From: Corynebacterium propinquum DSM 44285
GTDB taxonomy: Bacteria; Actinomycetota; Actinomycetes; Mycobacteriales; Mycobacteriaceae
Reading direction: 5' to 3'
Assembly (NCBI RefSeq): GCF_000375525.1
Contig: NZ_AQXC01000001.1
Coordinates: forward strand, 186,001 to 250,000
DNA: 64,000 nucleotides
Positions 10,250 through 19,308 of this stretch are shown one piece after another (the first letter of the stretch is position 1; every line of letters starts with the position of its first letter). The notes under the pieces are model-generated. The model saw only the letters and a program-made list of their open reading frames with translations, ran no database searches and was not told the origin of the DNA. Both the position numbers and the translations under genes were made by a program.

Positions 10250-10789
10250 CTAAGAGCCTTTCTCTAGCGATTTTTTGAGCAATTGTTCCTGCTGAGCTAA
10301 CGCAGGTGCGCGCCAGCAATGGCAAATCGCTAGCGCCAATGCGTCGGCAGCATCTGCAGGCTTTGGCGGCTCAGACAGCCCCAGGATCCGAGTCACCATT
10401 GCCGTCATCTGCTTTTTGTCCGCCCGACCGTTACCGCTGATCGCTTTTTTCACTTCGGATGGGGTGTACATATCGACCGGCAACCCGCGTTCGGCTGCAG
10501 CGAGCATTAACACACCAACAGCGTGCGCAGTATGGATCACCGTAGACACGTTACCGCGTTCGAATAGACGCTCGATCGCGACGACATCGGGTTGATAATC
10601 ATCTATCCACTCGCGCACGGCATGGGAAATACGCAATAAGCGCTCGGTCAACGGTGCATCACTGGGTGTACGGATTACCCCGACCGACACAGGGTAAATC
10701 GCTCGCCCTTTACCGGACTGCACGACCGATAGCCCACAACGCGTCAGGCCGGGATCAATCCCCATCACGCGCAGTCCTTCAAGATTCAT
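10250..10789 (-). CDS. ruvC: crossover junction endodeoxyribonuclease RuvC
   Basis: Resolvase that nicks Holliday junctions after RuvAB migration. The 179-residue protein has the RNase H-like acidic residues: Asp12 in [11 protein letters not shown], a glutamate in [15 protein letters not shown] and aspartates in [16 protein letters not shown]. The [11 protein letters not shown] context favours the ATG at 10789, although an internal ATG (RVMGID) also exists. It is 21 bases downstream of the yebC gene and is the first ruv gene. Confidence 0.96.
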   Translation of the reverse strand: MNLEGLRVMGIDPGLTRCGLSVVQSGKGRAIYPVSVGVIRTPSDAPLTERLLRISHAVREWIDDYQPDVVAIERLFERGNVSTVIHTAHAVGVLMLAAAERGLPVDMYTPSEVKKAISGNGRADKKQMTAMVTRILGLSEPPKPADAADALALAICHCWRAPALAQQEQLLKKSLEKGS

Positions 10790-10810
10790 CGCAGACTAAT
10801 TCATCACAGA

Positions 10811-11566
10811 CTAAGCGTTGAGCTCTTCCAAGACTTCATCCGATACAGTCATGTTGGTATAAACATCCTGCACGTCATCGACGTCTTCGAGTGCGTCGAT
10901 CAGCTTAAACACTTTCTTGGCGCCTTCGACACCAAGTGGTACGTCCACCGAAGCCCGAAAATCCTGGTCCGAATCATCAACTTCGATGCCGGCTTCTTCC
11001 AAAGCAGTTCTCACTGCAGGAATATCCGTCGGCTGGCAGATAATTTCAAACTTCTCGCCTTGGTCTTTGACTTCTTCCGCTCCCGCGTCCAAGACCGCCA
11101 TCAGCAAGTCGTCTTCGGTAAGCTCACCTTTCTTTTCCACCAAAACATAGCCGGTACGGCTAAACATATAGGCCACAGAACCTGATTCACCCAGGTTGCC
11201 ACCATTTTTGCTCATCGCGGTTCGTACGTCAGTAGCTGCGCGATTCTTATTGTCCGTCAAGCACTCGATCAGCATTGCCACACCATTCGGGGCATAACCT
11301 TCATACATGATTGATTGCCAATCGGCGCCCCCGGCCTCTTCACCGGAACCGCGCTTTCGAGCCCGCTCAATATTATCTGCTGGGACCGAAGCCTTCTTGG
11401 CCTTTTTAATCATGTCATCCAGCGTCGGGTTGGCTGCCGGGTCTCCGCCACCGTTACGTGCCGCTACTTCGATATTCTTGACCAGTTTCGCGAACTCTTT
11501 ACCACGTTTGGCGTCGTTGGCAGCCTTTTTATGTTTGTTATTTGCCCATTTTGAGTGGCCTGCCAT
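10811..11566 (-). CDS. YebC/PmpR family protein
   Basis: The 251-residue protein belongs to the YebC/PmpR family. Members have been described as DNA-binding regulators and, for some, as ribosome-associated factors that help translate proline-rich stretches. The start [22 protein letters not shown] is family-typical, as is [28 protein letters not shown] and the C-terminal [15 protein letters not shown]. The ATG is preceded by AAGGA. It leads the yebC-ruvCAB group, with 163 bases free of genes upstream. Its regulatory target, if any, cannot be read from the sequence. Confidence 0.93.
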   Translation of the reverse strand: MAGHSKWANNKHKKAANDAKRGKEFAKLVKNIEVAARNGGGDPAANPTLDDMIKKAKKASVPADNIERARKRGSGEEAGGADWQSIMYEGYAPNGVAMLIECLTDNKNRAATDVRTAMSKNGGNLGESGSVAYMFSRTGYVLVEKKGELTEDDLLMAVLDAGAEEVKDQGEKFEIICQPTDIPAVRTALEEAGIEVDDSDQDFRASVDVPLGVEGAKKVFKLIDALEDVDDVQDVYTNMTVSDEVLEELNA

Positions 11567-11729
11567 GTCATTCCTTTCAACAGCATTGCTTATGCCGGTT
11601 CAACGTCGTGGTGAATACCCATTACTCGCACGACGAAGCGATATGAACCCCGAGCGAGAAAATGCCCGGATATTTTAACGCATTCAAGTATACGTGTGAA
11701 TACAGATTAATTGGCGAGCACGTGTGCTA

Positions 11730-12665
11730 TCACCGGTGATCCCGGACTAAGCCCTCCTGAGTGGCCATCGCGACAAGTCGTCCATCACTGGTAAAAAACC
11801 GCCCCATCGCGAATCCGCGCCCCGCCCCAGCCGCCGGTGACCATTGGTCATACAACAGCCAGTCGTCGACACGAAAAGGTGCGAATATCCACATGGAATG
11901 ATCCAAGCTGGCCATTTGTACATGACGATCCGGTTCAAGCGCGGTGGCATTCGATAACAGCGTGCTATCAGAGATATAACCCAGTGCGGCGGCGTGGTGG
12001 TTAGCGCCATCGGTGATGGCACCGTTATAGCGAATCCACATACTCAATCGGTTGCCTGGTGCGAAACCATCACCGACTTTTTCTTGTGGGACTACAAGAG
12101 CCTCCCAATCACCACTGTGGTCTAAGGTGTGCGATTTGCTGAAATCTTCGAAAACCGCTCGCGGCGTGGTGTCGGGTTTGGGAACAGCGGGCATGTCATG
12201 GCCATACGATGGCCCGGTATCACCACTACGGTGGTAGCTCACAGAAAGATGGCAAATTTCTACCTCATTCTGGAACACCCGCACCCGGCGATTCGCAAAG
12301 CTGCGCCCGTCACGCACGAGTTCAACTTGCACATCGATCCCTAGTTGTGCGTCGCCTCCTTTGAGAAAATACGTATGCAGTGAATGCAGTTTTTTCTTGT
12401 CGACGGTCGCGTTGGCTGCGGCTAAGGCTTGTGCCACTAGTTGCCCACCATAGGTACGTTCCAAATTTGTCGGTACGCTACAAGCGTGAAACCAGCGCGT
12501 GTTCGGGATCGCCGCAACCCCGGTCTCCCGGTCACTCAGTATTTCGTCTCCGTCGCCATTGTCATCGCCATTGTTATTTACATCAACAACACCAGCCGAG
12601 TATGCCGGTTCCGGAATTTCTCTCACATGAAGGATGCGGTCAATCTCGCTCGAATTCGTGCTCAT
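11730..12665 (-). CDS. acyl-CoA thioesterase II (TesB-like) with acidic insert
   Basis: Double-hotdog thioesterase that hydrolyses acyl-CoA. The 311-residue protein has the N-terminal hotdog with FHACSVPTNLERTYGGQLVAQAL and the C-terminal hotdog with MASLDHSMWIFAPFRVDDWLLYDQWSP and the terminal TQEGLVR, where family members carry catalytic Asp, Thr and Gln. It is longer than the usual 280-290 residues because of an acidic Asn/Asp/Gly-rich insert near residues 27-45 whose DNA is made of short near-repeats (GGCGAYGRMAAT-like units). The gene is divergent from the DUF3817 gene and 163 bases from yebC. Its physiological acyl substrate is unknown. Confidence 0.92.
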   Translation of the reverse strand: MSTNSSEIDRILHVREIPEPAYSAGVVDVNNNGDDNGDGDEILSDRETGVAAIPNTRWFHACSVPTNLERTYGGQLVAQALAAANATVDKKKLHSLHTYFLKGGDAQLGIDVQVELVRDGRSFANRRVRVFQNEVEICHLSVSYHRSGDTGPSYGHDMPAVPKPDTTPRAVFEDFSKSHTLDHSGDWEALVVPQEKVGDGFAPGNRLSMWIRYNGAITDGANHHAAALGYISDSTLLSNATALEPDRHVQMASLDHSMWIFAPFRVDDWLLYDQWSPAAGAGRGFAMGRFFTSDGRLVAMATQEGLVRDHR

Positions 12666-12780
12666 TACGTCTCTTTCGCTTGCCGACGGTTAGTGATTGA
12701 CGTTACAAGCCTACCGCACATTCTCCATCGTGCGATGAATCGACGTCACGCCCAAACCTGCTCACGCATCGCTGAAGCAC

Positions 12781-12786
12781 TAGAGT
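12781..12786 (+). promoter_or_regulatory. -10 box TAGAGT, predicted leaderless start
   Basis: TAGAGT lies exactly 7 bases before the ATG at 12794. Transcription would start at or next to the A of the ATG, so the mRNA should lack a leader. There is no Shine-Dalgarno sequence before this ATG, and no clear -35 box. Confidence 0.6.
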
Positions 12787-12793
12787 TGCGGCT

Positions 12794-13270
12794 ATGACTC
12801 CACAAAAGCTGCACCGAACCGCCGCGATCCTCGAGATGGTGACGTGGTCGCTGTTAATCCTGGGCATGGTCTTGAAGTATTCCGGAACCACTGATGCCGT
12901 AGTACCTATTACCGGTAGTATCCATGGCTTCGGCTTCTTATGCTTCGTGGTAATGACCGTACTCATCTGGATCAATAACCGATGGAGTCCAGTTCTAGGT
13001 TTCGTCGGTCTCATGGTTTCAGTCATCCCATTTGCGGCGTGGCCGTTTGCTGCCTGGGCAGACAACAGAGGAATTCTCGACGGTGGTTGGCGCTTCCGCG
13101 ATACAGACACCTCTGCTGCCCCGAAAGGACCATTCGACTGGGCTTTGTACCAAGCCGTGCGCTACCCTGCCCGCAGCATTATCGTAATAATGGTTGCGGT
13201 CGCTGTTGTTTTCAGCGTTTTGCTATTTCTTGGCCCACCAGTCGCACTGGAAGATATCGTCAACGAATAA
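12794..13270 (+). CDS. DUF3817-type integral membrane protein
   Basis: Small four-helix membrane protein of unknown function. The 158-residue product has hydrophobic segments at about 13-31, 38-58, 66-86 and 128-150. The pattern of an N-terminal helix with AAILEMVTWSLL followed by GSIHGFGFLCFVVM matches DUF3817, which is common in actinobacteria. Start by ATG directly after a -10 box, without a ribosome-binding site. It stands alone on the plus strand between two minus-strand groups and ends 18 bases from the converging gene at 13289. Confidence 0.8.
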   Translation: MTPQKLHRTAAILEMVTWSLLILGMVLKYSGTTDAVVPITGSIHGFGFLCFVVMTVLIWINNRWSPVLGFVGLMVSVIPFAAWPFAAWADNRGILDGGWRFRDTDTSAAPKGPFDWALYQAVRYPARSIIVIMVAVAVVFSVLLFLGPPVALEDIVNE

Positions 13271-13288
13271 TTACCGCACAACTGCTAG

Positions 13289-13813
13289 TTAAACACTCAA
13301 ATATGAGGTGTATTGGAAAAAATCCGGTAGCGGCGCCCTGCCGCCTAAGCGGAAAGTTTTCACTAATGGCCGCAGGCGCAGCCCGCGGGTACTCGCCACT
13401 GCCTCGTTATAAAACCGGTGTGCCAGTTCCGCCCGTACATCGGCATCGATGAGTTCCGGCTGGTGGTTGCTTAGCCCATGTTCAGCAACACCGTTTATAT
13501 GCGAATCATCAGCAGAACATTCAGCAGCAAATTTTCTGTTAATCGCAGCCGACAATTCCCGCTCGGCAGCCTCCCGTGGCGCCAATTGTCCGTGGACGAG
13601 ACGAATCGATTCCACTTCTCGTGCTTGAGGTGCCAACTGTGGACTCACAGCGGCAACCACAGCTACACGACGATCAAGCGCAGCTTGCAGCGATTGCAGT
13701 GCCGCATCGAGACGAATATGCAAGCGATGAAGTCGTTGAGCTGTGAAATAGGTCCACAGTACGGCGCTCACGACGCAAACCAACAAGATTGCCAGTATTA
13801 GGTCAATAATCAT
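13289..13813 (-). CDS. conserved membrane-anchored protein of the pimA cluster
   Basis: I do not recognise a functional domain. The 174-residue product begins with one hydrophobic helix (about residues 3-24), then a helical region (RLHRLHIRLDAALQSLQAALDRR) of coiled-coil or LemA-like character, and a basic C-terminus with FRLGGRAPLPDFFQ. Its start overlaps the end of pimA by 4 bases (ATGA), so it is probably translated with the PIM genes. From memory, the mycobacterial gene at this place (Rv2609c) is longer and carries a Nudix domain. No Nudix box is visible here, so this looks like a form reduced to the membrane part. Confidence 0.75.
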   Translation of the reverse strand: MIIDLILAILLVCVVSAVLWTYFTAQRLHRLHIRLDAALQSLQAALDRRVAVVAAVSPQLAPQAREVESIRLVHGQLAPREAAERELSAAINRKFAAECSADDSHINGVAEHGLSNHQPELIDADVRAELAHRFYNEAVASTRGLRLRPLVKTFRLGGRAPLPDFFQYTSYLSV

Positions 13814-14910
13814 TGAACGCTGCGCACCTTCGAACCATTGACGACGGTTTCATATACTGTTTCGACCTGCGTGGCAACAGAGTCCCAATCGAAGTTTTGG
13901 GCACGCTTGATGCCGGCTTCTACTAAACGTTTCCGGTGCTCGAAATCGTCGACCAGCATCCGCAATACACGAGCAAGATCCGAACTATCACCGGTTCGGA
14001 ATAAAGCGCCCGCGGGCGTATCGCTCGCTGCATCGCACACGACGTCAAAAGCTTCGAGATCGCTGGCAACTACGGCACAGCCAGCGGCCATAGCTTCGAC
14101 TAATACGATGCCGAAACTCTCACCGCCTAAATTGGGCGCGACGTAAATATCAGCGCGGCCTAAAATAGTAGCTTTCTCAGCATCGCTGACACGTCCCACG
14201 AAGTCCACGCCGGGGGCCTCGCGTTTTCGCCCACCACCCATAATGGTTATTCGAACATCACGGTCAAGTTCGTGCAGAGCCTCCAACAACACGTCCAGAC
14301 CCTTCCGGGATTCATCCAAACGGCCGAGGAATACGATCTCCACCGGTTTCCCGCTGTTTTCTTGGAAGGGAACACGTTGTGCGGCATACACCGAGGTATC
14401 GACGCCATTGGGAATCAGCACGGGATCGCCACCGAGCTGCTCAACTTGCCAGCGCCGTGCCATCTCCGAAACTGCAATGCCCGCCCGTATTTTGTCCAAT
14501 AACGGGCGCAGCACCGGCTTAAAAATTCTCAACAACAGCGACGAGTCTGACGAGGCATGATACGTAGCAACAATAGGGCCTTGCGCCATGCGCAAAACCG
14601 CCATGGAATAGCTCGGCGAGTTTGGCTCGTGGATGTGCACGACATCAAATTCGCCTTCCCGAAGAAACTTCTTTACCGTTCGACGAACGTGTGGTCCAAG
14701 GGACAAACGTGCTACCGATCCGTTGTATCGAATCGGAACTGAGCCACCCCCCTTGACCACAAAATCAGGGACATCAGTCTGGTCGGAAGCAGGCCCAAGT
14801 ACGCGGACCGTATGACCACGGGTGATCAGTATCGTCGCCAAGTCATAAATATGTGCTTGGACGCCACCAGGCTCATCGAAAGAATAAGGACAAACTATTC
14901 CAATGCGCAT
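13810..14910 (-). CDS. pimA: phosphatidylinositol alpha-mannosyltransferase PimA
   Basis: First mannosyltransferase of phosphatidylinositol mannoside synthesis: moves mannose from GDP-mannose to phosphatidylinositol at the inner face of the membrane. The 366-residue protein is a GT4/GT-B enzyme, with the N-terminal CPYSFDEPGGVQAHIYDLA loop, the acceptor-side region DVVHIHEPNSPSYSM and the nucleotide-sugar site GGESFGIVLVEAMAAG containing E(x7)E. It lies between the membrane-protein gene (4-base overlap) and patA (11 bases), with pgsA just upstream. That places lipid synthesis, mannosylation and acylation in one operon and makes the PimA assignment firm. Confidence 0.95.
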   Translation of the reverse strand: MRIGIVCPYSFDEPGGVQAHIYDLATILITRGHTVRVLGPASDQTDVPDFVVKGGGSVPIRYNGSVARLSLGPHVRRTVKKFLREGEFDVVHIHEPNSPSYSMAVLRMAQGPIVATYHASSDSSLLLRIFKPVLRPLLDKIRAGIAVSEMARRWQVEQLGGDPVLIPNGVDTSVYAAQRVPFQENSGKPVEIVFLGRLDESRKGLDVLLEALHELDRDVRITIMGGGRKREAPGVDFVGRVSDAEKATILGRADIYVAPNLGGESFGIVLVEAMAAGCAVVASDLEAFDVVCDAASDTPAGALFRTGDSSDLARVLRMLVDDFEHRKRLVEAGIKRAQNFDWDSVATQVETVYETVVNGSKVRSVQ

Positions 14911-14921
14911 CGCGAATCGCC

Positions 14922-15899
14922 CTAGTTTTCGGCCTGCTCGTAAGCACGCAAGGCCTCGCGTTGTTGCTCGCTCATTCGAGCCGGATCAAGGTCACGCAAC
15001 CAAATCGGTTGCAGCATATGCCAGTCTTGCGGGGTACTAGCGATGTTTTCTGCTAAAGCATCAGCCAACCGTTGAGTCGTCGATTGCACGTCACTAACCG
15101 CAATCTCATGAGTCGCAGCAAGGCCCCAGTTCGGCGATACTCCATCGTCAGCACCCTGGAACCAGGAGTGCACAGCGAATAATGTCGCCCCAGTTTCTTT
15201 CGCTAACACAGCTGGCCCGGCCGCCATAGAAGCCGGTTCACCAAAAAAGTCGACAATGACGCCAGAGTTTTTCAAATCTCGTTCGCACAAGAGCGCAACG
15301 ACGCCTCCGTCCTGCAGGACCTGTTTCAGGTAAGAAAACGGAGGTTGATCCCCTCCGGTCAACGGGATCACGTCAAAGCCCATCGAGTTCCGATACTCCA
15401 CAAACGCATCGAACAAGGATTCAGGCTTGACCCGCTCGGCGACAGTAGCAAACTGTCCGTAATGCGCCACGACAAACGCACCAGCCATATCCCAGTTTCC
15501 GGTATGTGGCAGTGCAAGAACTACCCCCTTGCCGCGTTCTAATGCGGCATCGAAGGCGTCACGGCCAGATACACCGTCGGCAAGCCGTTGTGGAAGGTTA
15601 TCTTCGTGTTGCATCGTGGGTAAGCGAAACGCTTCTAGCCAATAGCGGAAATAGCTGCGCATGGAATCTCGGACCAGTTGTTTAGTCACATTCTCCGGGC
15701 CGACGACGCGGGTCAGATTTTTACGTAATTGTTCCGGCCCCGTTCCTTTCTTGCTGACAGCGTCGGCAAGCTTATCGAACGCCTTGCGGCTAAGGGAGAA
15801 CGGTAGCCGTCGAACCAGCGACCAGCCAGCAAAATACCCGTATGCCACGATATCTTCGCGCTGTGGAAGCCGCGTGCCAAGTCTGGAAATTATGCTCAT
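14922..15899 (-). CDS. patA: phosphatidylinositol mannoside acyltransferase PatA
   Basis: Acyltransferase that transfers a fatty acyl chain to the mannose of PIM. The 325-residue protein belongs to the LpxL/HtrB lysophospholipid acyltransferase superfamily and has the HX4D catalytic motif in LALPHTGNWDMAGAF, followed by LLCERDLKNSGVIVDFFGEPASMAAGPAVLA. It overlaps pgsA by 4 bases and is 11 bases from pimA. The context separates it from lipid A acyltransferases, which this type of organism lacks. Confidence 0.93.
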   Translation of the reverse strand: MSIISRLGTRLPQREDIVAYGYFAGWSLVRRLPFSLSRKAFDKLADAVSKKGTGPEQLRKNLTRVVGPENVTKQLVRDSMRSYFRYWLEAFRLPTMQHEDNLPQRLADGVSGRDAFDAALERGKGVVLALPHTGNWDMAGAFVVAHYGQFATVAERVKPESLFDAFVEYRNSMGFDVIPLTGGDQPPFSYLKQVLQDGGVVALLCERDLKNSGVIVDFFGEPASMAAGPAVLAKETGATLFAVHSWFQGADDGVSPNWGLAATHEIAVSDVQSTTQRLADALAENIASTPQDWHMLQPIWLRDLDPARMSEQQREALRAYEQAEN

Positions 15900-16519
15900 G
15901 TGGTGGCCTTTCGTGCAGCAGAGTCGAGTTTACGTGCCATAGCCATACGCTGGTAAACCGTAAACAACGAGCCAACCGCCAAAATCCATAACGCAACATC
16001 GATCGCGTACGGAACACCTACCCCTTGCAGGCCAATTCCAACCAACGAAATAATCAACCGCTCGGGCCGTTCAATAAGACCCCCAACCAGCTTCAGGCCA
16101 GAGGCTTCACCGCGAGCTTTGACGTAGCTAATTACTTGCGACGATACTAAGACAATTAGAGACGCTACGACCAGAGATTTCGGGGCGTCATAGGAATAAA
16201 TCAGCCACCAAATAATAGCCGCGAACAGTGCGCCATCAGTAATGCGGTCACACGTAGCATCGAGTGTCGCGCCAAAAGCGGAGGCCCCACCTTTAAGACG
16301 TGCCATTGTGCCATCAATCATGTCGAACGCTGCGAACAGCCCGGATAAAATGGCAGCCCAAAATAGAAATCCTGCGGGAATCAACACGACGGCAATCGCG
16401 GTAGTCACCACGGCACCGATGACGGTGACCATATTTGGGGTTAAGCCAGCAGCAATCGCTAATTTGGCGAGCGGTTCTACAACCACTGCCGCGGGTTTCC
16501 GACCATGAACGCTAAGCAT
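15896..16519 (-). CDS. pgsA: phosphatidylinositol phosphate synthase (CDP-alcohol phosphotransferase)
   Basis: Makes phosphatidylinositol phosphate from CDP-diacylglycerol and inositol phosphate, the precursor of PI, PIMs and lipoglycans. The 207-residue integral membrane protein has about six hydrophobic segments and the full CDP-alcohol phosphotransferase signature: FDMIDGTMARL, then GATLDATCDR, fitting DX2DGX2AR...GX3DX3D. It overlaps the HIT gene by 8 bases and patA by 4. The neighbouring PIM genes support the PI-phosphate product over phosphatidylglycerol phosphate. Confidence 0.94.
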   Translation of the reverse strand: MLSVHGRKPAAVVVEPLAKLAIAAGLTPNMVTVIGAVVTTAIAVVLIPAGFLFWAAILSGLFAAFDMIDGTMARLKGGASAFGATLDATCDRITDGALFAAIIWWLIYSYDAPKSLVVASLIVLVSSQVISYVKARGEASGLKLVGGLIERPERLIISLVGIGLQGVGVPYAIDVALWILAVGSLFTVYQRMAMARKLDSAARKATT

Positions 16520-17093
16520 CGGTGGCGTTATTCACTCCCTCGTTATCAGAATCTTCCGCGGCAATTTCCGCCCAACTTTCTGCCAGGATAGTGCGCGTAT
16601 CCGCCAAAAGCTCCGGTAACACCTTAATTCCGTCAATTATTGTCAGAAAATTGGCATCACCTTGCCAGCGTGGGACGATATGCATGTGCAGATGGTCGCG
16701 CACACTACCGCCACTGGCTCCACCAAGATTCATGCCGACGTTAACCGCGTGTGGACGCGAGACTCGTTTTAATACCCGAATAGACATCTGCGTGAACTCG
16801 AGTAACTCCGTCGATTCCTCGGAATCCAAATCTTCCAGGTTCGCTACTTTCCGGTACGGGACGACCAGCATGTGCCCTGCGTTATACGGGTACAGGTTCA
16901 ACAATGCGTATACCTTGCTCCCGCGCGCAATAATCAGGCCATCCTCATCCGATTTCCGCGGCGCCTCCACAAAAGGTTCTGAGCTCTTTTCTTTGATGTA
17001 GGCCTTTCGATAAGGTGCCCACAATCGCTGCAAACGGTCCGGATCGCCAACACTGTGGTCACCACACCGCTGGTCATTACTCTCGGTTTCCAA
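16512..17093 (-). CDS. HIT-family nucleotide phosphorylase/hydrolase (Ap4A phosphorylase-like)
   Basis: Histidine-triad protein acting on a dinucleoside polyphosphate or nucleotide. The 193-residue protein has the triad [11 protein letters not shown] and the upstream strand [24 protein letters not shown]. The mycobacterial homologue in the same position, Rv2613c, is known as a diadenosine tetraphosphate phosphorylase, so that activity is likely but inferred. Its 5' end overlaps the end of thrS by 17 bases. Pairing with an aminoacyl-tRNA synthetase fits, since such enzymes generate Ap4A. Confidence 0.88.
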   Translation of the reverse strand: METESNDQRCGDHSVGDPDRLQRLWAPYRKAYIKEKSSEPFVEAPRKSDEDGLIIARGSKVYALLNLYPYNAGHMLVVPYRKVANLEDLDSEESTELLEFTQMSIRVLKRVSRPHAVNVGMNLGGASGGSVRDHLHMHIVPRWQGDANFLTIIDGIKVLPELLADTRTILAESWAEIAAEDSDNEGVNNATDA

Positions 17094-19140
17094 AGGTCTC
17101 CTTAGACGGCGCCTCGTTACGACGCAGACTGATCCAGTCGCTGATCAAATTCACCGCATCATCGACGGCTACACCATTCAGTTGCGTGCCGTCGAGGAAA
17201 CGGAATGACACAGCCCCAGCTTCTACGTCACGTCCACCAGCCAATAACATGAACGGAATCTTGCCCGTGGTGTGGTTGCGGATCTTCTTTTGCATACGAT
17301 CGTCTGAGGTATCAACATCCGCGCGGATACCTCGTGCCCGCAGTTGCGCGGTGATTTCTTCCAAGTGCGGGACAAATTCGTCGGCTACCGGAATGCCCAT
17401 TACTTGCTGTGGAGCTAACCACGCTGGGAATACACCTGCGTAGTGCTCTAGCAGTACGCCGAAGAAGCGCTCAATTGAACCAAACAGGGCGCGGTGCACC
17501 ATGATGGGACGCTTCTTGCTGCCATCAGGCGCCGTGTATTCCAATTCAAAACGTTCCGGCAGGTTGAAGTCCAGCTGCACGGTCGACATCTGCCACGTAC
17601 GACCGATGGCATCACGAGCCTGCACCGAAATTTTCGGACCATAGAAAGCAGCACCTTCCGGATCCGGAACCAAATTAAGGCCTGAAGAATCAGCTACCCG
17701 CTGCAAAATGGCGGTAGAGCGCTCCCAAATCTCGTCTGAGCCCACGAATTTCTTTGGATCTTTGGTGGATAGCTCCAGATAGAAATCATCCAGACCATAA
17801 TCACGCAGCAAAGAAATAATAAAATCGATAACCTTGCGCAGCTCATCCTCAAGTTGGTCTTCCGTGCAGTAAATATGCGCGTCATCCTGGGTGAAACCAC
17901 GAGCCCGGGTTAAGCCATGCACGACTCCTGATTTTTCGTATCGATAGACCGTGCCAAACTCGAATAGACGCAGAGGCAACTCCCGGTAGGACCGGCCCCG
18001 TGAGGCAAAGATCAAATTATGCATGGGACAGTTCATCGGCTTGGCATAGTAATCCTGTGCCGGCTTAGTTACATTGCCGTCCGCATCATATTCGCCATCG
18101 AGTTGCATCGGCGGGAACATACCTTCAGAGTAAAAATCCAGGTGGCCGGATTTCCGGAACAGATCCCCCTTTGTCAAGTGTGGAGTGTTGACAAAAGAAT
18201 ATCCCGCCTCGATGTGGCGCCGCCGAGAAAATTCTTCCATCTCCATGCGCACGGTAGCACCATTGGGATGGAACACTGGGAAGCCAGAGCCAATCTCTTC
18301 CGGGAAAGAAAACAAGTCGAGCTCAGACCCCAGACGGCGGTGGTCACGTTTTTCTGCTTCTTCCAACATCGTCTGGTAGGCCTCGAGAGCCTCGGATGAT
18401 TCCCAGGCAGTGCCATAAACACGCTGCAAATCAGCCTGGGATTGATCACCGCGCCAGTATGCTGCCGACGCACGCGTCAGGCTAAAGGCTGGAATGTACT
18501 TAGTCGTGGGAATGTGTGGACCGCGACACAAATCCGACCATTCGACCTCTCCAGTCCGAGGGTTGAGATTGTCATAGTAGGTCAGTTCACCGGAACCAAC
18601 TTCCGTAGCTTCATCGGAGTCTGGGTCCACGTTTCCTTTGTCGGCCACCAATTCCAACTTGAATGGCTCGTCGGCAAGCGCTGTCTCCGCTTCAGCGGAA
18701 TCAGAAAATACGCCCCGTGCAAAGCGTTGTCCGGTCTTGATGATCTTCTTCATCCGCTTTTCGATCTTTTTGAGATCTTCCGGAGTGAATGGTTCTGCAA
18801 CTTGGAAGTCATAGTAGAAGCCATTGTCAATGGCAGGACCAATTCCCAACTTCGTCCCTGGGAATTCTTTTTGCACTGCTTGCGCCAGTACATGGGCGCA
18901 CGAGTGACGAATCACTCCTCGCCCTTCCTCAGAACCCGCAATGACTGGCCAAAATTCGCCAGCAGTTTCTGGAACATGACTTAAGTCTTTGAGAACTCCT
19001 TCGGCGTCTTTTACGCAGACAACAGCCTCCGGCCCTTTATTGGGAAACCCCAGTTCTTTCATCGCAGCACCGACTGGGGTTCCTGCACCGACGCTGAAAG
19101 ATTCCGAAGGATTCGCCAAAGGCTCAAGTGAATGGACCAT
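17077..19140 (-). CDS. thrS: threonyl-tRNA synthetase
   Basis: Charges tRNA-Thr. The 687-residue protein has an N-terminal TGS domain, an editing domain with [11 protein letters not shown] (zinc/editing histidines), and the class II core: motif 1 region, the zinc-binding [21 protein letters not shown] (motif 2) and the C-terminal anticodon-binding domain ([17 protein letters not shown]...[16 protein letters not shown]). The ATG follows AAAGGAG. The 5' leader (to 19308) has a possible -10 TAAAAT near 19217; I see no T-box structure in it. Confidence 0.97.
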   Translation of the reverse strand: MVHSLEPLANPSESFSVGAGTPVGAAMKELGFPNKGPEAVVCVKDAEGVLKDLSHVPETAGEFWPVIAGSEEGRGVIRHSCAHVLAQAVQKEFPGTKLGIGPAIDNGFYYDFQVAEPFTPEDLKKIEKRMKKIIKTGQRFARGVFSDSAEAETALADEPFKLELVADKGNVDPDSDEATEVGSGELTYYDNLNPRTGEVEWSDLCRGPHIPTTKYIPAFSLTRASAAYWRGDQSQADLQRVYGTAWESSEALEAYQTMLEEAEKRDHRRLGSELDLFSFPEEIGSGFPVFHPNGATVRMEMEEFSRRRHIEAGYSFVNTPHLTKGDLFRKSGHLDFYSEGMFPPMQLDGEYDADGNVTKPAQDYYAKPMNCPMHNLIFASRGRSYRELPLRLFEFGTVYRYEKSGVVHGLTRARGFTQDDAHIYCTEDQLEDELRKVIDFIISLLRDYGLDDFYLELSTKDPKKFVGSDEIWERSTAILQRVADSSGLNLVPDPEGAAFYGPKISVQARDAIGRTWQMSTVQLDFNLPERFELEYTAPDGSKKRPIMVHRALFGSIERFFGVLLEHYAGVFPAWLAPQQVMGIPVADEFVPHLEEITAQLRARGIRADVDTSDDRMQKKIRNHTTGKIPFMLLAGGRDVEAGAVSFRFLDGTQLNGVAVDDAVNLISDWISLRRNEAPSKETFGNRE

Positions 19141-19308
19141 GAAAGTTTGCGCTCCTTTGCGCTTATCGACTGCGGCATACCTGGCCGCACCCTGAGGAAA
19201 CTGATTACTTCGCCATTTTAGCGCCTCGGTCTTTCTCCGTTACAGCCAGGCCCGATAACTCAAAAAACGCATTTTCGACTGCCCTAAGTCACACCTTTAA
19301 CCAGGCTT

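Noticed and set aside
19141-19308. Possible T-box riboswitch in the thrS leader
   Set aside because: No specifier stem, T-box sequence or antiterminator could be traced; the leader is too short and simple.
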